60,000 bases of DNA, from NCBI RefSeq assembly GCF_963678635.1, contig NC_087063.1, positions 34,448,540 to 34,508,539 of the forward strand, in the 5' to 3' direction. A program made the translations under genes and the position numbers. The DNA comes from Symsagittifera roscoffensis. Lineage: Eukaryota > Xenacoelomorpha > Acoela > Convolutidae. Numbering within the stretch: the stretch's first letter is position 1; the number at the start of each line of letters is the position of its first letter. This document shows, one piece after another, positions 10,297-21,700 of this stretch. The notes under the pieces were generated by a model that saw only the letters and a list, made by a program, of their open reading frames with translations, was not told where the DNA came from and ran no database searches.

Positions 10297-12545
10297 GAGA
10301 TTTTGTAGTAAAAGTTTATACGATGCTGTAAACTAAAACATCTTCTTTGTAATTAATCTATTCTTTCAACAATTCTTTTTAAAAGCTACGTTTGGGTTAA
10401 TCAAATATATTGTTTTTTGATTAAAAAACTGTTTAGAATCTGAAATATTACTGTATCGGCAGGATCTGGTGCCAAAAGTTTTTTACAACCCAAAATTTTT
10501 CTCGAAACTTACCATCTTATCATCTGAAACTCTGAAACCTATAACCTTAATACATGGGAAAACTATTCCCTGTGTTAATACATAGGTTGCGCACTGGATA
10601 CTCTATAGCCTATCTTAAAGCATGGGGTCCACAGCCCCCACCCGATTTTGTCCCAACATATACTTCTATCTGGAGTGATTCAAATTAGCGTTTAAGATAA
10701 ATTGCAATTATACTAACCGCAATCGAGAAAAAACACCCATCATTTTGTTCTCATCATTTGATAAAAAACGCCCGCTAATCACGATTTTTTGTTTATCTTG
10801 TTAGTTGTTATTCTCTTCTGTTAACTCATACTGGGCTCAAGTCATAGTGGTTATAAATATATACTGAATCATTACACTATTCCGCGGACAAAATGACGGT
10901 TCTGCAACAGCGCAACTCACAACACACATGTATGATTATTTGCCTATGGGCTCCACCAACTCTTTGCAAATTTTGTATTGGGCGAGCATTTTGTCTTTGT
11001 TTTTCATTTCAGTAAAAAGATCAAAAAAGCCTTGTTGCGGATTCCACAAGAGATATTTGTCTAGCCTTGTTAATGAATCTACACACATCAAAAACACACA
11101 GTTTAACCTCGTAAGGAGTAATTTTTATATTTTCCATACCCAATCAAACTGCTGACATTTTCTCCTGAAACTATGTTATATTCTCTCCAAACTACATTTC
11201 AAAAAGCTGGAGATTTCTCAAAAAAGAATATTTGTTTTCAGAACAAACATTTGATTGAACGCATTCATTTTTCTATGCTGGATTTTTTTTTGAGTTTTTT
11301 ATAGAATAGCTTCGACTACTTAATTTCCTGCAATGGGATCATTAAGTTCGATATTGCCCCATAAAGTAAAGATATTTTAAGAAAACTGCTCAAAGTTCTC
11401 TATTAATGTTGTTACTTTTTTGGATTTATATTCCGAAGCAGACAACAGAATCCGGAAACTTTTATATTTAATGCTCCTCTTGGATATTTTTAATATCCGA
11501 AGAAATGGAACAATAATTAAAGTGTATAAGATAAAAATTCGGATTCAATTTTTAAACTATTGCGACCATCGGATTTTTCACTGCTAAATCAGTTGCATTC
11601 ATATTTTCTGGTTATTTTTCTATAAACTGTTTACTTTGGGTAATCCCTAAATGACCGAAAGTTATAACAGTGACAGCCAGTCAGAGCTCCAAATTACGTC
11701 CCTAAACAAGTATATGAAAAAAATGAAGGACTGGATTGGCCAAAAGTTGTGATTACATATTCCACTGCTCCAGTCTGGGCATATCGTGAACCAATCGTGA
11801 AAACCTGTACGCTAAGTTCTTGTAACTCAGACGAGAGCACTAATTGATTCGTTCGAATCAATAGCCTTTTATTGGGTTGTGCATAGGAAAGACAACTCTT
11901 TAAGTCGACCCGACCGCAAAATGTGCCAAAACTCGAACGAATAAAAAAATTAATTTTGTCAAAGAAATTCAACGAGTGACGTGATTTTGTGCATTCCAGT
12001 CAAGGGGACTAGGACAACAGGCCGAGATGACTTCGAGCCGAAATGACTTTTTGCCAAAATTTGAACTTTACAGGCACCTTTAAACAATACATTTCCGTTT
12101 GTAATGTGTTAGCTTTGAAAAGTTTAGATAAATTTAGATCATATTAAGCGCTATTCTTGATAATGCACCACTTAGGAATGGCCAGGTAGTTTAATCAGCC
12201 GGAGCTTAAAGGCATAAAATAAAAAAAATGAAAAACGACTTCATCAAGGTGATAAGTTCTAGCTTTTCTGAACATCAATCAGAGGCTTAAAACTTATAAA
12301 AACCACAAAACTCGTAAAGAAAGATAATAAAATTGAGTACTTCTTTGAAAGAGTAGTCCAATTAGTCAACATCTATGATTATCTGAGAAAATACTTGGCT
12401 TGAAGTACCCTATTTTTTCATTTGGCTCAAAGTCCAGTCGGCTTGATGTTCAGCACCCACAATTAAGCCTCGGAGAACTCAAATATTACATCAACGAAAG
12501 ACTTTTTTGTATCATACGTAATTAGCCGAATTTTGAGCAAGAAGC
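10297..12545. other. No gene recognised between the two polymerase relics
   Basis: AT-rich sequence with only short chance frames. The longest are 10928-11155 on the plus strand and 11694-11972 on the minus strand. Neither has a recognisable motif. A slightly GC-richer patch at about 11650-12010 is unexplained. Confidence 0.4.
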
Positions 12546-12553
12546 ACACAGAA

Positions 12554-12554
12554 G

Positions 12555-12597
<43 letters not shown>
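12554..12597. repeat. Compound (CA)n(GA)n microsatellite
   Basis: A CA run (12554-12571) passes directly into a GA run (12572-12597), just before the second polymerase relic. Confidence 0.95.
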
Positions 12598-12602
<5 letters not shown>

Positions 12603-13960
12603 AACTAAGTTTTATTGCTCGGAGAAGCGTCTCTAGATACGAGCATATATGTCAATCTTCTAAGATAGAACAACCATATTATCTGTGTCAAATGTGTCGA
12701 AAATTTCTTCATATGCTTCAGCTGCCCAACATGCGTTCAATTTTAATTTTAACCCAATTTGTTAACAAGCATATTTTACTATGCAAAGATAGAGTCAAAA
12801 ACATTTATCCGATAAATTTTAACGCTTTACGAGGAACAATATTTGAAAAATTGGACATGTTTAATACTGAGTATACCAAAGATTAGACATTATCCAAACA
12901 TTTTGCAAATTTTGGCTTTGAATCAATTTGTGTAACTTCAGAATAGCTGAAACCGACAGAAAAAATAACTTGGATTGGTGAGAATGAACCCATTTTGCAA
13001 TCAGTTTCTTTCAATTTGATTCATGAACCAAAATTTTGTGTGGAAGAAGTTAACAATCACTCATTATTGAGTTTGCTAGAATTTGAAACTAGCATCGAAA
13101 TTTGACTTTATACAATTTTCAGCATCCTTAAGGAACAAGGCAATTTCGATAAAAAGGAAGTTAGAGAATACCAAATCCATTGTATCGAGGACGAGGAAAG
13201 AACAGACCAATCCACTCAATTTCTCAGGGTTAAAAAACTCAATTGATTGACTTGATGCACCATCTCGATAAATACACGAATGCTCTACGAGTGTTTGGTT
13301 TCAACAGTGATAGGTATGATATAAACCTCTTTGAGGTTTATCTCATCACCTAAATAATCAATGAAAATCAAAATGAACCATCACTTATCATGAAAGGCAA
13401 CGAATTTGTTTCCTTCAAACTTGGAGACCTTCAAACGTTAGAAATAAGGAAGTTTTTGGGTTGAGCTACTACTTAAGACTCTTTTCACTTATTTTACAAA
13501 GCCAGTGAGCTGTAAGGATAGTTTCCATACGAGTGTTTTGATTCTTCCAACAAGCTCATGTAACAACAACTACCGCTGTGGGATGACTTCTACAGCAAGC
13601 TGCAGAATGGAAGCCTCCTCGATAAAGAGTTTGACAATTTTGAGAAATTTCTCAACACTGGGTTAACTGAAAAGCAAGCAATGAGAAAATTTTGAATTAA
13701 AAAATAAACCACCTGAGAGGTTGGAAAACTACATCTACTTAATATCCATCTAGGAGCAGGAAAAGATGACTACACTTCCAATTTTTTACCAAGGTATAAC
13801 AACACAGGTGCTTTTCCTACACTTGAAGATTTGCAGAACATGATTGAGTTTTATCATGACAAAGGGACGGACTGGTTAAAACTCTGCTGCACACTACCAA
13901 ATCTAGCGAATATCTGTCTGCACAAAGGAACCAATTAAAAATTGTACCCATTCTTCTCGA

Positions 13961-14197
13961 GTGCTAAGGACTTGTTTGAAAAGAAGAGAAGATATGACCG
14001 GTGGTCCCTCAATGGTTTTCGCAAGGAAAACAGTAGCAAACGAGAAATTATTCAAAAACCAAACATTTTGTGTAAATAAATCGTTGAGATTGATGCCAGT
14101 CAGCTCTATCCTTATTCCATGTGTCAGGGTAATGCCCACAGGCTTGTATACGATATGGGACTACAATGAAGAAATAAAATCGAGTTCTCAATTTTGA
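13961..14197 (+). pseudogene. Polymerase copy B fragment spanning motif A
   Basis: The open frame covers the block just before motif A, while motif A itself (D at 14092) is read in a different register, so a frameshift lies between. The upstream DMTGGP segment also occurs in copy A near 6840, confirming homology. Confidence 0.5.
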
Positions 14198-14769
14198 AAA
14201 TATGTTTCCTCATTTTTTCAAGCAACCAGACCTGAAGGTAGAATTGAGAGCTATTACTTTTCAGGAGCACAGAAAAAAAATGATTGCTTCAGTGTTCATG
14301 TTTATTGCAACAATTGTGAGGCGGTTTTTGAAGCAAGAAGATGTTAGTTTATTTCTGTCCATGTCAAGAAGCTAGACCTATCATACTGATGATGAAATCA
14401 AACGAGTAACTACAAAAAAAAAGAAAAATAGACGAGAAAAGGTTACTATCGAGAAAAATTATACTCCATCAAAGAAATATGGAGGTATAGTTGGAGGAAT
14501 CAGTTCAAAAAAAAACGTAGATGTGACAAATCAGAGTAGAACAAAAAAAACTCCTTCAAAAGATCTTTTTCTTCCTTTTCACTATTGCAAAACATTTGAG
14601 ATGAAACAATATTTTCTTATGTGCAATGCGATTTTAGTGTCCCAGATGAATTAAAAGCAAAAATTGTTCAAACTTCCCCTAATTGTCAAATATTTGATGT
14701 TAATAAAAACAATAATGTGATATACATGAAAGTATATGCTGAAACGATTCATCTTTTTAAACAACCGCA

Positions 14770-15030
14770 ATGAAGGTTGAAATCGACTTCAATTTAATCA
14801 ATGGAACACTTATAACATGGTTTTTTCAAATTTATTTTGGATCTTGGGGTACTGTGTACAAAAATTCTGCTATTTGTACACTACACACTGCGCTAAATTT
14901 TCAACAGATTTGTTCAATCTGCTGTTATGTTAGGCGCAATGTTGATGAGAACCTGTTGTATGGCTTAGTAGCCGAACCAATGAAATTGTTACGAAATAGT
15001 TTCTATGGCTATCAATTAATGGACAGGTAA
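14770..15030 (+). pseudogene. Polymerase copy B fragment with intact motif B
   Basis: This 86-codon frame ends in KLLRNSFYGYQLMDR, a good match to family B motif B with the Lys, Asn-Ser, Tyr and Gly all present. A stop follows the DR. The equivalent frame in copy A is 9333-9593. Confidence 0.65.
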
Positions 15031-15208
15031 AAACATACAATGACAAAGTATATCTGAGACAAACAAATCCATAAAATTAACAAATAGTTCCGTAATAATT
15101 TAAATTTTGGAGCAAAAAACTTGTATGAAGTGGAGCTTGTTAAACCTAGTACAGTTCATTGTGAACCGATTATAGTAGGTTTTTCAACCTCAGTACGCCA
15201 AGCTGAAA

Positions 15209-15415
15209 ATGTTGGAACGTTATTATTTTTTGTGGGGTAAATTTTGTGGCGTTAATAAATTGGAAAAACTCGACAGAGATGCAGAATCTCTCTATTTGGC
15301 TTTGGCAGAAAAAAATGAAAAAAAATTGGATGAACGTATCCATTCCAGCAAGCGAGCAGAATGGAATGAAAAGCGGAACAAAGACTGTGGAGACGGTCCT
15401 CCCCGGAATTTTTGA
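15209..15415 (+). pseudogene. Polymerase copy B motif C fragment
   Basis: This 68-codon frame reads DRDAESLYLAL around 15272-15304. Motif C should carry two Asp separated by one residue; here the second is Glu. The following KDCGDGPP block ends at the truncation point. The overlapping 136-codon frame at 15246-15656 is a shadow driven by the TA repeat. Confidence 0.6.
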
Positions 15416-15426
15416 ATCCGACATAT

Positions 15427-15430
<4 letters not shown>

Positions 15431-15482
<52 letters not shown>
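15431..15482. repeat. (TA)n microsatellite, about 52 bp
   Basis: Uninterrupted TA repeat abutting the truncated polymerase copy B. An AT-rich TAA/ATA tract follows to about 15540. Confidence 0.97.
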
Positions 15483-15484
<2 letters not shown>

Positions 15485-15659
15485 ATGTAGTATTATTAAT
15501 AATAATCATAATACTAATCATAATAATCATAATAACAAAATTGATGTTAAATATATGGCACTGTTAAAAGATACATCACTTGCCCAGAACGAGCGGACCA
15601 GGCCAGATGACCAAAAAAGCGTAATTGTTGCCTCTTTGGCCTTCATTATCACTTGAATT

Positions 15660-17219
15660 GAGTAGTCAGATTTGTTCAATATGATATATTTTTTTCGAAA
15701 ACAAAAAAAAAGAAAAGAAGTTAAAAATGATATGAAAAACTATCCTAACCTAATTGTTCTAGCTCAGGAAAGATCAATTTTATAATCCTTAGAAGAACCA
15801 GTTGAACTAATTGATACCGTACTCGGTTATCTGATCTGATAAGTAAACTGAAACGCCGGCCTAATGAACATGTAGCCAAACTATCTATCTACCCTGTGAT
15901 CTGGCCTTTTTCCAACCCCATGATAATCCTGATTGGTACTTGAGACAGCAATTGAAACACGTTCTCTTGTTTCTCACTGCATAACGGAGGCAGGATAAAC
16001 CCGCTGTGTTTCATTTGGTGGGCAACAACAGGATCGTGGCGGGAATTGGGGTCCAAGTTTGCCTCCAGCTGTGTCTAATGCCCAACCCTTTATTAGATAC
16101 TTCCCTCTTAGATATTACCATTTTAACGACAACAAACTAAGTTATTCGAAATTTAGCCCAATAAAAACGACCAGGCCATTTTGCTTAGTAACATATTTAT
16201 AAACTGTTATTTATGGTTACATGCGTGGGTTCTTCCGTTCGTAGCAATGAGCAATGAAGATTAATTTTACTCTGGGAATTGATTTTAATCGAGCATGGGA
16301 TGGTTACAGGGCTGAAAGAGGCTTATCTTTGTAGAGATAATAGTAAAATAAATGTCGATGAATGAACTGGCTTGGCGCATCCTGCTAAAAATGTCGTCTT
16401 TTTTATTTCTTGATCTTGAATTTATAGAAAGCTCTTTGTTCTTTTGCTTTTTCTCTTAATTTAAAATTTTTCAAACTGTCAAGACACCATCAAGACAAGA
16501 GAAATACGTTTAAAACCAGGGAAGTGTATTTGAAATGTCTCTTTTTGTTCGCTGCTCTTATCCAATTAAATTTCAAATCTCATTGGTTTCTCCTTTCTGC
16601 TATATAGTCTGGTTTCTACCATTGGCCATTACAGATTTCTACTTGAACACTTTTTTGCCCAATTAAAAAAAGATAACAAATACCAGTTTGCGAAGTAGTT
16701 CAGTGTAGCTAGATGAACACATCTCAAACGGGGAAGCCGAAAGTTGCAGTAGATCGAAGCGGACATCGTCTTCCACGTAAGTTTAGCAAAAAAACTAACA
16801 TCCAGAAAACAATTTGAAAAAACGCACACGTACTTTTTAATTCTTTAAATAATATTTATATACACTCTATGACTTCTGAATAAATTTAAGAATTTACGAA
16901 TTTTTTTTTAAGAAAAAGAGAAAAATTCAAAAAAATTATGGAAACTTGTGGCAAAAATTCTAGATCTGCCCCTGATGTAAAAATCGCTATTAGGTTTCAT
17001 TTTTTCTTCAAAAGGATTTGGTTTAGCTTTGATTGAATACTTTTAGGGTTGGATTCTTTTTGACTACATCAAAGAAAGCTCGTAAGGGGTCAAGTGTGTT
17101 ATCATATGTATACTTTTTCCATAAACAAAAAATCAAAAAAGTTCTTTGCCTGTGAAAATTTTCAATGTTATTTCAATCATTTTTATCTAATAAGTTTTTG
17201 TAGTTTCTTTCAATAATGA
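15660..17219. other. No gene recognised; one solo MITE end
   Basis: Unique-looking sequence with no defensible exon. At 16960-16974 a lone right end of the hAT-type MITE (CTAGATCTGCCCCTG) is present without a matching left end nearby. The GC-richer patch at 15960-16080 has no recognisable content. Confidence 0.4.
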
Positions 17220-17499
17220 CAATTTTTTTATTATGGTCGGAACATTTTATGCTGCCTGCACATCAACCAGCTCTCCTTTTTTCTGTTTTTTTTCTACTAA
17301 TTTTATGTAATTTTTGTCCTTTCAGTTCAAGAAACTCTGATTCCGAGCTAAATAATTGCATTGTATAAAAATCAACAAACTTTGAAAGATATAAAATAGC
17401 ATGGAAATTTTTAAAATTTGAGTTGTTGCTCTTTTTTTTAATCGAATCAAAATTTTTTCGTCATTAAATTTCTGCTTACTGTATTTTTTTCTTTTGAGG

Positions 17500-17532
<33 letters not shown>

Positions 17533-18296
17533 TGCGAGTGAGAGAGAGAGCGACAGAAAGAAGTTAGATTTTTCGATGAAATTAACGGAAATTTGGCTTT
17601 TTTTATCAGCAATTTTTTTCGGCACTCTTTTATATCATTCAAAAAATTTTGCTGTCATGATCTCAACTTTTACAATCAAAATCACCTGTGAATTGTTTAG
17701 GTAAAATTATGGGAGTTTAATTATTGATAATTGGCAATTTGAAGCAAATAGCGCGCAATAATTTTTGAGCTAGGTGCGTGTAGGCGGAAATTTAATCCGT
17801 CATATAAACGGTTGCAAATGAATTGAGGCATGTTTTTCGGTCTATTTTTTAATTGCTATAAGCGAAATGAGGCTGGTCTTTTATCAGCCAGATTTTTCAC
17901 CCGACTGAAATTTTATCAGATCACAATGCAATGATTCAAGTAAGATGATTCGAAATTGTTCTAAAATTTGAAAAGGAAGCGGTTACAACAAACAAAACCT
18001 TACTGAGAAACCGTGAAGCCATTTTCTACTAAATCTGTCAATCAATTTTTTATCGATTCTGGTAAAAGGTCAGTGTTTTCTTTTTCTTTCTGGTAGGAAT
18101 TGGTTTGGTAAAAGGTCTTCTCTCACGCGAAATTTGTCTGTTCAAGACTATTTTTGTGTGGTCGAGATGATTTTCAAAATTTCTCGTTTAGAAATTTTCA
18201 TTTTTTTTAAAAAGTTTAATCACATTTTTGAAAGCAAACACTAGATCTTACAGGCAGTTGGATACGAACCCTGTTACGAGCAGTCTTGTTTATAGT
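17220..18296 (+). repeat. Diverged copy of the hairpin-ended (Helentron-like) repeat family
   Basis: It shares several ordered landmarks with the better copies at 26.0 and 39.2 kb. These are a CGGAACATTTTATGCT start, a TATCATTCAAAA block near 17630, a GCGCGCAATAA block near 17750, a TTTAATCCGTC block near 17790 and a GCAGTCTTGTT end near 18285. A GA microsatellite lies inside. Strong divergence suggests an old copy or a related subfamily. Confidence 0.45.
17499..17552. repeat. (GA)n microsatellite
   Basis: Imperfect GA repeat. The Ser/Leu-repeat minus-strand frame at 17322-17642 is its translation and not a gene. Confidence 0.95.
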
Positions 18297-18543
18297 ATCC
18301 TTATTTCTTTTTATTACCTTTATTTAAACTGTTTTTCGAAGCTTCTAATTTTTGTTTGCATACGGTTTTTAGTACAAAGTGTTTGATTTTCTTTTATATA
18401 AAATATTCTGCTATTCTTTTTGATTTTCTGCTTTTTGGAAAATTTTATTTTTGATCATTATACTCGGAACATTTTATGCTACTGGCAGAGCAACCGATTA
18501 TACTTGTTTATTTTTATACAAAAGATGTTGAAAATATTCATAG

Positions 18544-18598
18544 GCACACACACTCATTCATACACACCTGCACACACACGCACACTCACACACACACT
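18544..18598. repeat. (CA)n microsatellite
   Basis: Imperfect CACACA tract. The His/Thr-rich frames across it (18420-18727) are repeat translations. Confidence 0.95.
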
Positions 18599-18729
18599 TC
18601 CTCTAGCCCAGTAAAGTTTAAAAAATACTCAAACGGTGCAAATATAATTTACAAAGCCGTTAACGAGTTAAATAACTGTTATATTGCTTCTACATTCTAC
18701 AAAAAAGACCACTTTAGTTCAGTTTAACC

Positions 18730-21700
18730 ACCAGTCCGGGTTGAGTTTGCGATGAAATTTGTTTAAAAAAAAAGTAATTGCCATCTCTGAATTAACGTTA
18801 AAAAATTACCTAGGAAGCAAACTTCAGCGCTAAACTAGCACTGCCCGGCGTTTTTTCTTGTTAAGCATTTTCCATACTATCAAATTGTGTAAGAAGTATT
18901 TTTCCTTACTATTACCTTTCAATATAGGCATTTTTTCTATACTATGAAATTGTATGAGTAGGATTTTCTTAAAAACAGAATGCGAACGCCTTTTTTGCAT
19001 TATTGAAACATGATTTACTACCGTATGTCAACTTTACAAACTAAAATTGAGGCAACCAGACTCAAGACCGACGCATGGAGAATGGAAAACCTCGACTGCA
19101 CTTTCCACTAATTCTCCAGAAATCTGAGACAGCTCAAAGCTCTCAATCCTTGCGGGACCATACTGAGGGGGAGCACCAACATATAAATGAAAAAAAAAAC
19201 TGAAGACGAAAGTCGTTGCCAGCAAGATCAACATTCGAGTAGCTATTGAGACATGTATCCACTTTGAAAAGCAGAATCGGATTTAGAATATCTTGAAAAA
19301 CTACTCATATTGTACTTTCTTCCCATGTCACGAAAATATTCTTTTGAGACTACTATAGGAAACACATATCAGACATATTATAATAATCTTAGCAACAGCG
19401 AAACCGATTGTTGCTATCGCAAACATTTGATTGTTGTGGATATATCTTGTCAAGTAATAATTAAAATCTGTGACTTGCGGTATAAACTTTTCCAGTTGTC
19501 GCATCTACCTACCTTCAAAGTACCATAGGTAGGTATCCTTCAAACAATTCTACTAAGTCAGCGTAAATTTACTATAAATGGCAAAAAAATAGCTTCTAGT
19601 TACCGCCACGGGAACCCTTGTCTCACTTATAGTAAAAAAAAATCTTGGAAACAAGGAATCTCTAAGATGTTCAGAAAGATTTGCGTGGGAATATAATCAG
19701 TTCCCGATCCAAAACAAGTCAAAAACGTAGTGTGTACAAACAGTGCGTTTTGGATAAATATTTTTTTCCAACTACATGTATTTCAAAATAATGTACAAAT
19801 ACCTTAAGGCCAAATTTTGATAGTCTGCTTTTTGCTTTTGCAAAGCTGTTTAGAAACCAATCAATCTGATGTTTCGAGAGCTTACTTATGATTAAACACT
19901 GCTCTAATCAGGGATACATCAATATTTGCAACGGCTTAGTTTGTCAAAAAAAAAGCAGAATCAATTTTTCTACAGGCTCCACGTTATGGTGTTATTCTTC
20001 TCCAAAAAAATCTACCGAACTTTTCCAACAAATTACGTATTTTTTTTCTGAATACAAATCTCAAATCAGTCTACTATATCTACCAAACACCTACTTAGAC
20101 CGTCTTTTCAGACAGTTAGGCCTGCAGGCCATGTAATTTAGATATCAAGAACTCCTGCATAATCAATCTATCACACTCATCACCAATGCCCACCTTAAAT
20201 AAAAATCAACTAAAAAATGAAATTTTTCATATTTTGCCTTTTCGATAAAACTCGACAATATATTCTTGATTTATATTTATTTATATATTCATTGGGTCTA
20301 CGCATCTGTTTTCCGTTCCTGACGTTCTTTTATAAACATAAGTTTGTAACTTCATTCATAAAATTGTAAGCAAAATGTCGAACCAAGACAGAAAAACAAA
20401 ACAAGAACAAAATGCGAAAACGTAGAACACTGGGGAAGATCAAAGATATGTTTTTCTAGCTAGTTCTTTGTTGTCTACGATGTAGCAATCTAAAAGTTTT
20501 GAAATTATGTGCAAACTGCCTTTGAAATTAATGTGCATCCTGGACAAAACACTATAGCGATTGTTCACTGCCATGTAATGAATCCGTAAATATCAATCCA
20601 TTACAGATCTTGGAATGTAAAAGAAACTTTTTTCGGCAAAAGCACTTCATTTTGAAAAGTTGTCGAACACGATATCAAAGGTTTAGAAAAAAAATTCTTC
20701 CAATTCATGCTTCATACAATTTCGCAAACGAAACTAAATAAAAAAGCAGGGGAGTTCGTTATCAAGCTCGTAAAGTTGCAGTATATGTGCAAAAAAACTA
20801 TACATATACAATTATTTCCAAGCAACGTATGATGCTGAGCTTTGTTAAAAATTACCGTCCAAAATTTTTCATTTTTTTGACAGATGAAACTCGCTTTGAA
20901 ATAATTGGCGTCAGCCCACATTTTTGAAGCGCTACATCTCTGATCTTTCCTAGTTTTTTTTTTGTTTTTCTTTGCTGTCGGTTCTTTCCGTTTTGTTTTA
21001 ACCTGTTTTTTCTTGCATAATATACAATCTAATTTATTTTTTTTTTCATTAACTGAAGTGTTTGCTTAGTTTTTGTCTGAAAAACAATTTTTATGATAAT
21101 TGATATCAAAAATTACAATAAAAAGATTGATAAATCAGTTGAAATTTTTCAATTTTATGAGCGTTAGCTAGATTTTTGGGAAAACTGCTATCTTGTGCAA
21201 TAGAATTCATTCTAGGCAATAGCTCCTTCCCACGTGATGAGCGATTGGTTCAGATCAATGAAAATAATCATTTTAAAGGTTTTTTTTGTATATCTCAGAA
21301 GTCTTATTCGTTTAATTCGTTTCAAAAATTATCACCATGGCTTCTTTGAAAAATGGCTGAAACTAGAAATAATCGCTTAATTGAGCGACTTTTCACAACA
21401 CATAACATTCAAAATTTTGTGTTTTTATACGCAGGTGCGGTAGAGTGACTGTTTTACACCATTGGCTTTATAATTTAAGACCATAATACTCCATCAACTG
21501 TACAGTATGCCCTGGTTTGTGATTTAAATTTGACTTGAAGGTGTGCTCGGGAATATTAAGTGACAACACTGATCGTTTTATGATGTGTGTTCTCTCAATT
21601 TATGACCTGTGCTGGGCCAAAATAATTTCCCCATTCTTCACTCAAAAACAATGCAGAAGTTAAATGAAACCTGGCAGGTCTTTGTGCTCGCTAAATAGTT

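Larger units (their letters stand above)
12640..15418 (+). pseudogene. Protein-primed family B DNA polymerase, copy B, decayed and 3'-truncated
   Basis: A second collinear relic of the same family as copy A, diverged from it and without the internal duplications. It has an N-terminal part at 12692-12886. The Exo I site at 12914-12934 reads GFESICV (the catalytic Asp has become Gly). Motif A is at 14092-14121 (DASQLYPYSM) and motif B at 14983-15009 with the Gly intact (NSFYG). Motif C at 15278-15289 reads DAES where DTDS is expected. It stops just after motif C, where a (TA)n tract begins, so the C-terminal tail is missing. Many stops and frameshifts separate the pieces. Two independently decayed copies within 10 kb imply either repeated insertion or an old segmental duplication. 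Confidence 0.8.

Noticed and set aside
4308-15418. An active viral or Polinton replication gene
   Set aside because: Every polymerase and ATPase piece is broken by stops, frameshifts or catalytic substitutions.
15246-15656. 136-codon plus ORF and its minus-strand partner with Ile-Tyr repeats
   Set aside because: Translation of the (TA)n microsatellite fused to shadow frames of the polymerase relic.
18420-18727. His/Thr-rich ORFs
   Set aside because: Translations of the CA microsatellite.
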